Below, piece by piece: positions 33,928 to 46,800 of a stretch of DNA of 60,000 nucleotides (positions are counted from its first letter, which is position 1; every line of letters begins with the position of its first letter). The stretch is taken from positions 2,854,001 to 2,914,000 of the forward strand of contig NC_092568.1 in the NCBI RefSeq assembly GCF_037975245.1, in the 5' to 3' direction. The position numbers and the translations under genes were made by a program. The notes beneath the pieces were generated by a model. The model saw only the letters and a program-made list of their open reading frames with translations, ran no database searches and was not told where the DNA came from. The stretch is from Apostichopus japonicus (lineage: Eukaryota; Echinodermata; Holothuroidea; Aspidochirotida; Stichopodidae).

Positions 33928-35879
33928 CCGTCTTTTCTCCTATTGCTATATGGTTAAATGGTTGAATTGATGCAAGGGAAGGATTCAGTGTGAACTATTG
34001 ATTCCGGGAGATGTAAGGCTTTGATGGGTTGAGGCGCAGTGCGGCACCGGAAACCCATTTCGTTCACGGTTTGAGTCATGAGATTTTGCGGGAGAGAGGT
34101 TAATCATCGTCGAGGATCAATATTCAACAATTTTTCAACAACTTTTGGAACGACCGAGTTGATTTATGAGGTGGTTTTTACGGATTATTAAATGTCTCGA
34201 CATTATATCGACTATAGGGCATTTCTATGATTCAGATGGACAGTCATCCTTGTAAAATGGTCTGAGAGATTGTATTGTAGGGAGGGTGGTGAAAACGACG
34301 TGGTTTGGTTTATAGCAGAAGACTCTAGAGAAGATTCATGAAAATGATTATTTTTTTTATTTTTTTATCTGCGACCTGCTTTCCTATACCCTCTGTGATT
34401 CACACCATACCGGGAACTTCCGACGATAAGGTCACGTAAAGTTAAAAAGCAAAATAATGACCCAGATAAAACGATGAATGTTAACAATATTGGGTCTCTT
34501 GAGTCGAAGTTTCAAGTCTCATTGGGGGGGGGGGGTGTCACGGTTGGATGATATTTTCGGAAGGAAGGGGAGGGATGTCATATGTCTGACGCACATGCTT
34601 CTTATAGGTAAAACCATACAGGTGTAAGGTCATCCACGTGTAAGGGTTAACATATACGTTTATACACTAACCACAGTACCTCATTATAAAGTTGCAGTAT
34701 GGCCCTGGGGTCTTTGAAGCCGACTCCCATACCCTACCCCCCCCCCCTCAAAGAAATATCGAAACTTCTGACGTGAAGTCGGGGGGGTTCAGTTGTTTAG
34801 TTCCAAGGATTATTCCAGATGATGTGACCAGTGTAAGATTTTTTTTTACATGCCACCCACCCCACCTACCCGGGATGACATCCATGTGCGATTTGATATT
34901 TGGCTTCAAAGTTGTCCTATTATTAAGTTACCCGTCTGTTTGACAAACAAAAACAAATTTATAATTGTAAACAGGTTTTGCAAAGTAGGGTAAGAACAAT
35001 TTCGATGCTTGTTAAACAGGGAAAAGTAATGAAACTCTTAAAAATATTTTGTAGACAATTTGTAGCCTAACAATAAAAAAACTTACAGTAATCTCTGAAC
35101 CTAAGTTTTATGTCCCAAGAGATACGTAATACTCAATTGTTCTAACATGAAACAAATTTATGAGACCCTCTTAATTTATCGATTGCTAATGTCTGTCATA
35201 TAATAACTGGATTCAACTGCTTCAGTATGGCTTCAGCTGTACTATATATACTATTCTGCCACGTTGAATTCATGTGTTCTGCATTCTGCCCATGCAGTCC
35301 GCATAGAAAGTAACGTTCGTAATTAAGACGTGCCTTTAAGGGTGAAACAAAAATATAACAGAAAATGGTTAAATCTTCTTAAGACATCGATACGCTCTTA
35401 AATTTCATGGACTGAAAATTCCGTCTGATTAATTTAAATATAATCTAAGCGTTTGGATCTAGTGACCAAATCAAACTCGTCGTAGCCTTATAGATAATTT
35501 CTTCTTTATTTATATTATTGTAATTTTTTGGTAGCTTGACACATCGATAAGCTGCATAGATAAATTGCTGTGACGCATAACACGGATACTTTGCTATAGG
35601 TGTGTGCAAAGCCGTATATCTAAATATACGGCTCTGGGTGTGTGTACAAACGCTCGTCGTAGTTGTGACGCAGTTCAGGTAGCATATACGCCCACTAAAA
35701 GCCCCATTGACTTACACACTAAATCACAAAAGTAATGTGGTCTCTCAGTCTTGATAGAAGTTCTCACTAGCTAAACGCTACCCATCACTAGATAGCTGAC
35801 AAGTTGGGCCTTTCATGGCAACATCAATTTTCCGTATCACGACCGTGCATATTGTTTTGCTATCAGAGCCTGAAGTTTT

Positions 35880-36115
35880 CGTCACTTGTAAACAAAACTT
35901 TTCACTCAGTAGTAAACCATTTTCGTACGCTGCTTCTGGGAGGCCTAAAGGGGTCTATTTTTGCACCACATGTACTTCCATTCATGCTCTTCAACATCCA
36001 AGCCACACAAAAACAGATCCTGATTAAATAGCATATCAAAAGATGTTCTTCTATTGCATTTTGGCACTTTTCATGAAGAAGAACACCCGGGCGGATTGAT
36101 ATAGACTCTAAAAGG
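35880..36115 (+). repeat. Dispersed repeat, partner at 57.3 kb
   Basis: Ordered matches to 57240-57535: AGGCCTAA(A/G)G, TTCATGC(T/A)CTTCAACAT, CATATC(A/T)AAAGA, TTTTGGCACTTTT and GGCGGATTGATAT(A/T)GACTCTA. The copies are clearly homologous but diverged, with indels. Class is unknown and no coding is conserved between them. Confidence 0.7.
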
Positions 36116-37861
36116 GGTATGCCCCCTTAAGCGCCAAAATATTCATGAAAATTGCAGAAAGAATTGTACGGTATTACATTATTGATTTGGCTCAGTGTTT
36201 TTAGAAACAATTTGTGCATATGATGTCGCCCTCTTCTCACTCAAAGAAGAAGAAGAAGTAGAAAAATCGAAATGGTTTCTTCATTTCGTAAAGAGACCCT
36301 CTCGCCCTTTGGCTATTCTAATAACATTGGGCAAACGTTTCAGTTTGTAATTAATTCATACTCTCGTCCATTTCAGGGGCGTAGCTAGACTCCTTATCTT
36401 AGTTGGATTTGTTTTTCAATGTGGGAAGGGGGAGGGGTAGGGGTGGGCAGAACCTATTCCTAAAGGGAAAAAACATTTTTGTGACGTTTATTGTTGGGGA
36501 GGGGGAAACACCAGATGAGGCAGTTGAACGTAATATAAGCGTCAGGGATCCCGTTAAAGTTTGGGAAGGGAAGGTGTTAGATTAATGTTCCTTCGTGTAA
36601 GAATGCCACCCCCCCCCCCCCGCCTGTGACGTCACCATGCCTCTCTGAACGCTTAGCGATGTAAGCATATAGATCTAATTCGCCATTCAATTGATTTTAT
36701 TAAGTCGAAAGTGTAAATAACCCTGACTTTGAAAAACGGACTTTTTATTATAACGGTAGCCTCTAGGGAGCATTTAGTTATTTCCCACCTGTTATACTAT
36801 GACGTGTGTGTGTCACTGTATGCTCGTATACAGGACACCCAGTTGGATACTTTGGCGATGATCATGAACGTGCTTAATATGATTTTATTTAAGCTGGAAG
36901 GGGGAAAAAAGAAATAAAATTGTAGCTATTTATAATAGCTCGATCGAAGTACATTGACATAAGACGGAATTTTCCATAAAGAAAAACCCAGCCAATTTTA
37001 CAGCTCAGGTATTCAACTCACAATATACATAAACACAAGAATATCCGTTTTTCGGGATTGAGGACAGTTGTGCAGCGTCTTCGAGATAACATGATAACAA
37101 ATAGTGTTTACATGGGTCAGGTGACGGGAGTGACCATCCCGCCCGTTCTATGAGAGCGTTATGAAAATTGGGATAATTTCTACAACCGGAATGATGCTAT
37201 AATAGACGGGTTCTTTTTTTCTAGCATATTTAATCAGAGGACACCCGTGTTATCTTGTAAGTCCTTTCTTGAACTAAACACAAGTTTGAGTATCCGTACC
37301 TATCCAACCGTGTATACACATCCAAACTGCAACAATAGCGTTCTATCTTTAACACAATGCGAAACCCTGTTGAGGCAGAGCTAACACGGTACCTTATTAT
37401 CATACAACTGTAAATGCAGCTAAACAATGTATTTTGTGAGTCACAGAAAATAAATGTCCTCTCTGCGTCAGAGTAAAATGATGAGCGGGAATAATCCAGC
37501 AAGGATTTGAGATATGCTTACAACTTTACCAACTTTACACTATTTGTGACAATGGAGTTTTGTATGTCAGGGATGTTATCTCTATTGTTTGACGTAACAA
37601 TAGTATTATTGTTATGTTATGGGATCAAAGACTTTCCTATTGATCATTTAACAATTACCGCAAAAACGTCAACTAGTTTCATCACATCCGACCATACTTC
37701 CAATTATAATGCACTGCACTAGAGCGATCCCCATGGTTAGGAACGCAGGACAATAAAAACGTAGCTTGAAAATGGAAGCCATGGACGCAGGCAGACAAAT
37801 ATGTTTGTGATTGAAGATAATCCGCGTCCTCCTCTTCCTCCTCTCCTCTCCCCACCCCTTT

Positions 37862-37914
37862 CCCCTTGTTCCCCTTGTTCCCCTTGTTCCCCTTGTTCCC
37901 CTTGTTCCCCTTAC
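37862..37914. repeat. (CCCCTTGTT)n minisatellite
   Basis: Five perfect tandem copies of the nonamer CCCCTTGTT followed by CCCCTTA and a C-run. It lies in a pyrimidine-rich strand block from 37826. Confidence 0.95.
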
Positions 37915-38249
37915 CCCCCCCCCCCATTGTCATCCCCCCTCAGAATACGAACACGTAGTGTGTACATTGTAACTGTATGCGTTATAACTGCATCTATATG
38001 AGGATTATACTCCCTGCAGACAAGGACACGTTGTAACACTTTGAAGAATATTTTGCCCGCGAAAATGTGTGAGTACCAACAACGACCCGTATAGAATATC
38101 GGTATACATCCCCCAAATATTAAAGACAGTATGAACAATGATCATTCATGTTAAGTCTGAAAATGCCTAAACTGCTAAACAAGTATTTTACTAAACCGAA
38201 ATCAAACCATTCTCCTCATTTAATGCATTCATTTGCTTACTTTACTTAC

Positions 38250-38390
38250 GTCATCATTTGTATGTGACAGGTTTGAAGGATCAAAGGAATGAGGGAGATC
38301 ACTTTGGATAAAAGTTGTCAACAGAAAAAGGCCAATGCATACGATTTTATCCAAAAACTTGACGAAACACAGAAACAAACAGATATCCAT
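38250..38390 (-). CDS. Possible signal-peptide first exon (unassigned)
   Basis: A minus-strand ATG (38388-38390) sits in a strong initiation context (A at -3, G at +4). It opens 47 codons with a hydrophobic N-terminus, MDICLFLCFVKF then IVCIGLFLLTTF, followed by a polar DLPHSFDPSNLSH stretch. This fits a signal peptide or anchor. The frame meets a strong GTAAGT donor in phase 0 at 38249-38244. No downstream exon or homologue was identified and the frame also stays open upstream without an ATG. It may be chance. Confidence 0.25.
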
Positions 38391-40408
38391 ATTGTTATTT
38401 AGACTAAATACAACCACATTTATCTGGGTAGATGTGTAACAATTAAAGCAATTCATTACCAAGTTGTAAAAATAGTAAACAAAACTAGACACCCAGTATT
38501 CCACATATTCTTACATGCATGTAGCAACCCTAATATTCCTTATCTCAAACAGCCAACACAAGTTTCCCTCACCCCCCCCCCCCCCACACCCCTCATCTGA
38601 TATCGAACAATTCGTTGAAAACCGAATCTCTGAGGGGTATGTGCTGACGATTATTTTTTGGGCCAAACTTGGGAAAATTGGCATGAACAGCACAATGGCA
38701 TCACTTCTTCTCTATATAAAAATATCATTGTTTTTACTTCCTTTCCAATCCCCACCCCATCCCCACGCCCCCATCCCCGTTCCCCGTCTTTCTCAATTAA
38801 CAATAATATTGACAACATTAATAATTACGTCAGTTATATACTATCCTTCATGTGACGTAATCTGCGAGACCACCAAACCTCTCAGCATATCAGTTTATAT
38901 CCGTATAACAGATATATAACATGTATTCCTACTGTGCGGTTTCTGTTCCCTGTTTAGGATTCCAAGATGTATATCCTTCGTTAGTGCTGGTCTGGATTTA
39001 AAAAAAGCTCCATTCAGTTACAAATGAAGGGCATTTCAGCTGGATCAGCTGACAGCTTAGACCAGACTTAGATGAACATATGTGAGACCTACAGCTATGG
39101 ATGAGGAACCTTTAAAAGTGAGGCCTATCTATGCCATTTGTACGGCATGGAATAACTTCAAGTCGCCATTATAGACATAAAGACACTATCTTCGCCGCCA
39201 CCCACGTGCCAATTCATCTTCAAGTTTATCAATGGCCTGCAGGCCCGGGAGATCGAACCAAAGCGATTATCTCCTTCCAATCTTCCGTTGGGAATTAACG
39301 CCGTGAGAAAATTGTCATAAGACCTATCAGATTTGTAATAGGGGATAAATTCAAACCATATTTTCGATTACTTAATACCAATTCTCTCTGTTGTCCCTGC
39401 TACTGTAACGACAACTTTCACTGTCAACTTTAATTTACTTTCTTTTGTTGCTGAGTTTTTCTCAAATGACAAAGCAAGCGGCCAATCTGCCGCCGCCTGC
39501 CAGAACGAGTTTTTTTTTCTTTTCATTTTTGCTATTTCATATTTTTTTTCATATCGCAAACGTTGATATCTGCATGGAACAGTTTTACTGAAATTAGACC
39601 TCTAGCATGATTTGGATGTTTGTTTGTTAGTGTATTTTTCGGTAAATCCTCCACACACAACACTCCAACGATTGAGCTTTCAACCCTCATAATCGACCGA
39701 ACTTCTTTTTCTTAGGGGGGGGGGGGGGGAGAGGGGTACTCGTTCTTTACGACAAAATTATCCTAATCATCATATTAGCATATGTGGGAGAGACAATCGT
39801 GATGAACAAGTACCCCTCCCCCTCCACACCCCCCCCCCCAAAAAACCAAGAAAAGTCTTAATTCATGAATGTACACGAGTCCTACGGATCCGAGTCGGGG
39901 ACAAGTCCGAGTCCAATGCGAGGCTGAGTCCTATTCGTGATATATTCGTGATCATTTTGCAGGATTCCCCGTTTCCGAACATTTCAATCTTCATAGACAT
40001 TTTCTCAAAAACCTAAAATGTATTTAATTGCCTCCAACTTCAAATCACTAACTCAACGAAAACGAAAAGAAATCGATTGGACCTTCGTATTAACTTACAC
40101 ATCACCGGCCTCAACGAAGACTTGGGACCCTTAAACAACTACCAGTTCCACAAATGAATGTAATCCGTTCTTCCTAGTTTTTGCTCCTTATAATCCGCTT
40201 CCTGTATAGTCATGGTATATTTGGTTCAAATTCCTTCAATGCTACTTACACTTATCTAGCGTCATACTTTCATTGTGTTACATTTTGTACTTTTCTTTCC
40301 ACTGCCAAGTATTGCTGACGAAGGACCCATGGGGAAACCGAAAATTCCAATATATTTTCCATATTTGTCATTATGAGTCATATCTTATTTCTCTGCTTTT
40401 TTCAACAA

Positions 40409-40479
40409 ATAATAATAATAATAGTAATAAAAATAATAATAATAATAAAATAAATAAATAAAATAATAATGATAATAAT
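40409..40479. repeat. (AAT)n microsatellite
   Basis: AAT/AATA array with a few substitutions. Confidence 0.93.
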
Positions 40480-41439
40480 ATAAGCAGTCTTAAAGGAAAA
40501 AAATGTTTAAAGCGAGGGACGGGCAGGGCGTGGAGCTAGATGTCAGGATAAGAGATGGACACATAAATTGACAGATTGGGCCAAAGGGGTTATGTAAGAG
40601 GCAGAGGTAGGCAGAGTAAGAGATGGATGGATGACATAAGAGAATAATATGGTGGGGTCACATGGAAGAGAACAGCTTAGGACAGAGTTCATTGGAAAAT
40701 TGGTGAAAGGCCTTACTTCTGCAGTGGAGCGAAATAGGCTAGAAAAGGGTGAGTGGAACGAAGGGTACGAAACTTGCCAGATTGACCACGTTTGATTTTC
40801 AATCATATTTAGTAGGGGGAAGATGTGATATTACATCGAAAAGTTAGGCGCCGTTTGGCTTTGAACGTTGCTAGCTACTTGCCATAAACAGACATAAGAA
40901 GAAAGTTGTTTACACGAGTAACCGCTTCCTGGTAAAATTACCTGATCACTTACGTTAAACGAGAGTCATCTTTCAGTCAAGGTCGACTACCGAAGGATAA
41001 AGTAGTTGTAGGAAATACATGATCGAATAACCGAAGTCTTATCCATCTATTTAAAAACTCACATAAAGCTTGATTGTTTCCTTTTGAACTTGTTAACAAT
41101 TCTCAAATGATAATTCTCACAGACACTCAGGATAAAAAGACCTTCCGTTCATAAACAGTGGTCACGAACTGCTCATCTTGAAACAAAATACAAATAAAAA
41201 AACGAAACTTTCAATCACGTTATATACTGTAGGTACAGTTCAATGACATGTAAACTGGTATCAAAATATTGTAACAATGTCAATAGTTGACCAAAAAAAA
41301 GAAGGTTGTTTGAAATTATAGGCTATATTTTCCTCCCGCCCCTTCACTTGCAGATACACGCACAGATACCCCTTCTCAAACATACTTGCAGACACACATC
41401 AGTTATACTCGTATATGGTTCATACACTTTATTGCAAAG

Positions 41440-41545
41440 AATAACTATGAAGAATAACAATGAATAACAATGAATACGGTAACAAAGAATACGGTAACAA
41501 TGAATAACAATAACAAGAATAACAATGAATAACAACAACAATGAA
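41440..41545. repeat. AATAACAATG-type minisatellite
   Basis: Imperfect tandem copies of a 10-11 base unit (AATAACAATG, GAATACGGTAACAA variants) over about 100 bp. Confidence 0.85.
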
Positions 41546-44013
41546 AGTTAATAATGAATAGTCTATGTAATACGCCATTTATGGCTAAATGTCAACGCCA
41601 CTTTTCCAACTCATTCCAAAGTATCAACCCCACCCCCACCCCCTCCCTCACCCACCCCCTTGATTTCTTCGTAATTCTTTCATTGATGTTGATCTTCATC
41701 AGAGCCTGACAGTGTTTGGCAGAGGAGAACCTACACTGCAGGAAAGTATAGTCTTGAAGCTTTTAGGACGTTGAATTCGAATATAGTCTATGGTATTGCC
41801 TTCTTCGAACCCTATGAGCATGGGTTCCTTCAAGGAGAAGAGTCGAAAATCTTACTAAAGAAAAAAAAAGGAGGGAAGGGAGGGTGAAACTTTGGCAGAA
41901 AGTGGGAATCGATGGAGGAATCAGTTGCGGATGGAATTTCTCTTGAGTAGACTCCTTTGAGAGACAAACTTTAGGAGGAAAAAAGTAGAAGCGAGAAGGA
42001 CTGAAGAAGAGATTAAAGGGTGTGTGTGTGTGGGGGGGGGGGGGGGTTGCAGTGGAATGGCTAAGAGAGGTCGGAGTAATTTTTCTGCTAATAACATGCC
42101 GGGCAGAACTTTACAAAATCACAATATTTTGGGGCGGGAGGGGGGGGGGGGGGAGCGAGTGTTTAGAAATATGGTATCGGTATAGGTTTTTGTTTGTAAA
42201 AAGTCATATTTCAAGAGTTTATGTATTTGACTAGGCGCTTACAGTTTGTAGCATCAAGAACTATCGCGCTGCTGATATAACCCGCAGGGGGTTTAGGGCA
42301 ACTCGAAGATCTTGGCTATGAATTTTTGTCAAGAATTGTGTCAGTTGGTATATTGTTTGGGGCGGGCAGAATGAAGATACTGCATGGCATTATTCAGGTA
42401 GTCGGAACCGTTTGAGTTAGCGAAGATAATAGAAGTCTATTGTCTATAACCTTTATCAATCATAGACTCCTATCGAAGAGCTAGAACATCAAGAACAATT
42501 TCTTCTCATTTTTAACGTAATTCTAAAGTTCGCCACATTCCGTGGGTGTTTTTTTCTTCTTTTAGATCCCATGGTTTGCTATTTTGGGTTTGGGAATCCC
42601 GCGGATACCCTAAAAAAATCTCACCTTTTGAAGTTATAAATAAATATTTACCACCTTGTGAATGTGGATTTAACTATTGTTGTTAACCAAAAACCACTTG
42701 ACATACATTCCGATATTACAAGTCTATTAATTGTGACTCATGGACAAAAGATGTTACCACTGTTTTTTGATGTGATAAAGTTTGTCTACCAATGGAAAAA
42801 AGTTTCTTCCTTTAATTATTTACTTTGGTGGATTACACTTTGACTACATCTTAGCGGTGGGAAGGGGGTTGTAAGAAGGGCGGTGGGGGGGGGGTGGCAT
42901 ATAGGCCCACATTCAAGCCTTTGTGTGAATGGCAAGCGGTGACAGTTTGTCCATGATATTCATCAATGCTTTACAGTAGCGAGAGGGGACTATACTCCCC
43001 AGTTTACAGTATATATAAGGTTATTTTGTAGTGGGAAAAACGCACGGAATGGGAGCAATTCCGGGTAGGGGTGCTGTAATTAGGGGTGGTTGCTATCAGG
43101 GTCGGGTGGAGTATGCAAAGCAATAACTTGCGACCCTTTGTGCTTTCAATGCCGAGGCTATGTTATGCCTTTTGTAAATTAGAGTAACAAAGACATCATT
43201 GTTCAAATATAGACGTTTAAGTTGACTACATTGGCGTTTACATCATGAAGGGCTTTGGAGAACATACACAGGTCGACAATGGCCCCACCCCACCCCTCCC
43301 TCCCCCCTTCCCCGCCCAACACTTCGACATACACGCGCTCATTATCACCTGTTCGGTAACAGACGACGCAGTGCTAAGGGTATTTCAGTTGACATAACAT
43401 ACCGGCCATGGCACCAAACTTCAGAATCAGCGTGACCTGTGCCTTGCAGGAAGCAACATATTACGTTCAGTCGAAACAAAACAACACTTCGAGGGGATAC
43501 TTGTAGGTCAGAAAGACAATTAGAAAGAAAACCGGATGAATTTAAAGGCTTGTTTGTATGATCCTGTTGCCGAACTATAGAACCTTCCGTTTCCTTCTAA
43601 ATATCGGGAATTTCCCACTACGAAGATTTACCTGGTCGTGGGCTTTGTCCAAATAAAGTGATTGTGAAGTTTTTAATGAGTCACTTCGTGGTAATTTCCT
43701 ATTTTGTCAGGTCGATATCTCAGATTCAACGTATACAGTCAACACTTTCTAGATAAACATATCAACTATAGACTTATGAAACGGAATTGCTTGCGTAATC
43801 AATACTACACTGTTTTTGTTTGCGATTTGTTGTTTTCGATACCAGCATTATCGAACCATGGAAGTGTAGTTAGGGTAATATGAACTAAACACGTCGAAGT
43901 TTATGTTTCACCTTCAATGTAAATTATTCATCCATCATCCTTCCCGCGTTTGGTGATATGGCAGACGATAACCTCTTCCGATGTTTGTCCCATTATCAAA
44001 CTGTTATAGATTC

Positions 44014-44079
44014 ACTAAACGACTGGAATATATATACAAGTGACCTTATAGAGTATAGCACATATACCAGTCGTTTAGT
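44014..44079. repeat. Perfect 13-bp inverted repeat, 40-bp loop
   Basis: ACTAAACGACTGG (44014-44026) is exactly complemented by CCAGTCGTTTAGT (44067-44079). No target duplication or known terminus is recognised. Confidence 0.8.
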
Positions 44080-44207
44080 TAACTAACGAACTAATTATTT
44101 CAAGTAACAGTAGCTTGTGTTGGTTCTCAGGAAGGTGTTCCGTCGCATTAACGGTCATCAATATATAGTCCCATTATTATTGTTCAATCCATAGACACAA
44201 GTTTAAA

Positions 44208-44266
<59 letters not shown>
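44208..44266. repeat. (TA)n microsatellite
   Basis: Uninterrupted AT dinucleotide array of about 55 bp. Confidence 0.97.
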
Positions 44267-44270
<4 letters not shown>

Positions 44271-45134
44271 CCGTTTTTCATCTTTCTTGTTTATTTAGAT
44301 TTGTTGTTTGTTATTGCTTCTTTCTCAACGTTGCTCTACTTTCAACTTACTCTGACCTTTTCTTGAGGCAACCATGATGTTTGATTCATCCACACATAGC
44401 CATGACTGTCCTAGCCACCCGACGGAACATAAAAATACCTTGAATGCATCCATTTTTTACTTCCTTTCAAGTTTTGGTCTGGAAACATCTAGTTATTTCC
44501 CCTCTCTCGTTTCCTCTTCTATTATAGTTTCGTTCTTTGTCTTTTCAAACAAACTAGTGACTAACCTTAAAACAAAAACAATGTGATTTATGTACTTCAG
44601 ACAATAAGTCTTTGTATGACTGTATAACATTACACACGTGAATCAAGTCACTTGGTATGCGCTCCACATTTCCAAAAATCAATAAAATAGTTTTGTTCAG
44701 AGTGCGAAATCTGTGTCCCTTGAGAAAAGTCCTTAACGTGAGCCAATTGCGGCCGAGTGATATTACTTTATGTTGCCTGAGTTTAATTTTAGTCCGCATT
44801 ATAAATTTTCATCCTTTTGGGAATATTGAATAATTAAATAAACTATGTTGAACATTAATAAGAAATCTGTCAAAATGTGGAATAGACATGCACGTGTAAT
44901 TTAATGTTAACATTTCAATACCTCAAAATCTGTCAATTTACAGAATAAACCGAATACCTGAATGTTTCAGAAGAATGTATTATATTTGGTGATTTGTCAT
45001 CACTTAGGACGTGTAATGCTATTTGTCAAAATCATTTATGACGGTCTTATGCGGTACCACTAACGCCCCCCCCCCCCCCTCCACGAGAGACATTACAACG
45101 TAGCCTGCAGTACATTGGAAATAGCGTTCGTTGC

Positions 45135-45172
45135 ACCATGGAGGTAAAACAGTCTGTTTTTACCTCCATGGT
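45135..45172. repeat. Perfect 15-bp hairpin
   Basis: ACCATGGAGGTAAAA (45135-45149) and TTTTACCTCCATGGT (45158-45172) are perfect reverse complements around an 8-base loop. The loop-proximal CAGTCTG recurs just downstream as CAGACTG (45177). Confidence 0.9.
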
Positions 45173-46194
45173 TGCACAGACTGTTTCGATGTATGTTCCT
45201 ATACATTACTAAGGTATGCAAAGTGGGAATTGAAGGATTACCAACATTTCTCAACATGTGATGTTAAGTATTATAAAAAAAAGTGTGTGTGAAGGGCGGG
45301 AGGGGCGGGGGCCGGCAACGGTATACTTCCGATATATACGAGCCTGACATAGAATAAATAAACCTATAAAAACACCTTTTGTTCTGCATGAACAGGAGAA
45401 ACAACAGGTTGCGGTAATATACCAAGATAACATTCATTCCTGTGAGAACAGCTTAATTAATTTAGATTAACCATAGCGTCTGTTCTCTAAACATTTCCTG
45501 CAGTTATATGTAATACCAACGCAGCGAGTATTTAAGGGATATTCCAGTCCAATTGTATCTTCAAGAAACAATATGCCACACACTGTTAGTTGATGAGCCC
45601 ATCTCAATGTCTTGTTCATGACATTGCTGTTAATATAGTGTATAAAAGGATTGACATTTTGTTTTTCATTATAACTGTTTTATGATCATGGTAAATGAAC
45701 AGTTACTTGTAGCCCTATATAGCGAAGAGAAAAGCGTTCATATAAAACATCATGATGGTTATAGCTGAGAGAATCTGATATGGGAGTGAAATAAATAAAT
45801 TAAGAACATAACTGAAACAAGAATTAACAAAAAAGGGTTATTTGTTTCCTTGAATTAACGACATTGCGACAATCAGATAGTTGACGCTGGACGGATTGCA
45901 GAATTGAAGAAAAATTCGAAACAACTGCAACTCTGGTAAATTGTGATCTTTTTTTCTTTACTATTTTTCCCGGATTACCTCGGAGGGTCTTCAATATCTC
46001 TCTGTGCCATTCTTGGCATATTACCATCGCTTTTTATGATCGGCTCTTTGCTTGAAGAAGTTTTAAGTAGTGCTTAAAAATTAAAACTTCTGTCGTGGCG
46101 CCAAGTTACGAAACTACTATACTTAAGAGGAAGGATGCATTAAATTCTCGCATTGACCCCATAATCTTTATATTCTCAATTTAACTTGTGTAGA

Positions 46195-46800
46195 TATTTC
46201 ATTTTCGCCCTTTCGTTTTGGACTCTTTCTCCCGATGACCTACATGGGACTAAGCGATTCCAAAACTGATATGAAGTTTGTCAATGTTTGACCGTTTTCA
46301 TCAGTCGGTATATACAGATATGCCGATGACAGGAAAACATGATAATAAATATATTTGAATTTCTTTTCGTCACCATGAAAAATTACGGATGGTTTCGATA
46401 GACGCGAGGGGCGAATGGGGTGGCGACGAATTGGGCTGAATGGGCGTAACGAGCAGTGGGCAGGAATGGGCGTATATGAATTCCACTGTTGGTAATTGCT
46501 CATTTGAGTAAGCAATTAATTTGCGCCCTTCTGTCTTTGGATCTTTTGTTTCTTCATATATCTCATGATGACCAAGCATACATGGTATTGACTTTTTCAC
46601 CCGTTGGTGTCATACAGGCAGGCCACAACGGATAACCACATTGACAGATATTTGAATATATATATACTGTTCTTACCGGAAAGGGTAGATACAGTTTCGA
46701 TGCATGACGCTAGTGCATGGGGTGGCGCGACGGATGGAGGCTAATTGGGCTTGGCGTATAAATGTGCCTAAATGTATGGGAATGATTCTCCAGTAAGACA
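46195..46800. repeat. Diverged tandem duplication, about 310 bp unit
   Basis: Ordered similarities between the two halves include TTTCGCCCTTTCGTTTTGGA / TTGCGCCCTTCTGTCTTTGGA. Others are CGATGACC.ACATGG / TGATGACC.ACATGG, and CGCGAGGGGCGAATGGGGTGGCG / CGCTAGTGCATGGGGTGGCG. Overlapping open frames are not conserved between the halves. Confidence 0.55.

Larger units (their letters stand above)
33928..38249. other. Intergenic, no recognised gene
   Basis: Includes a weak tRNA-like patch near 34020-34090 (GGCGCAGTGCGG, then GGTTTGAGTCA), G/C-runs at 34524, 34738, 36609 and 37914, a hAT-like terminus CAGGGGCGTAGCTAG at about 36375, the dispersed repeat at 35880-36115 and the nonamer array at 37862. 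No gene is supported. Confidence 0.5.
38391..44205. other. Intergenic, no recognised gene
   Basis: Contains C/G-runs at about 38572, 39717, 39829, 42032 and 42140, an AAT array (40409-40479), an AATAACAATG-type minisatellite (41440-41545) and an inverted repeat (44014-44079). No gene is supported. Confidence 0.5.

Noticed and set aside
34020-34100. Third tRNA-like SINE (GGCGCAGTGCGG then GGTTTGAGTCA)
   Set aside because: Box-like motifs are present but no arm folds convincingly and no second copy was noticed.
37230-37502. Minus-strand frame with TGFRIVLKI, resembling ends of some enzyme domains
   Set aside because: Only a handful of residues match and the rest has no domain pattern.
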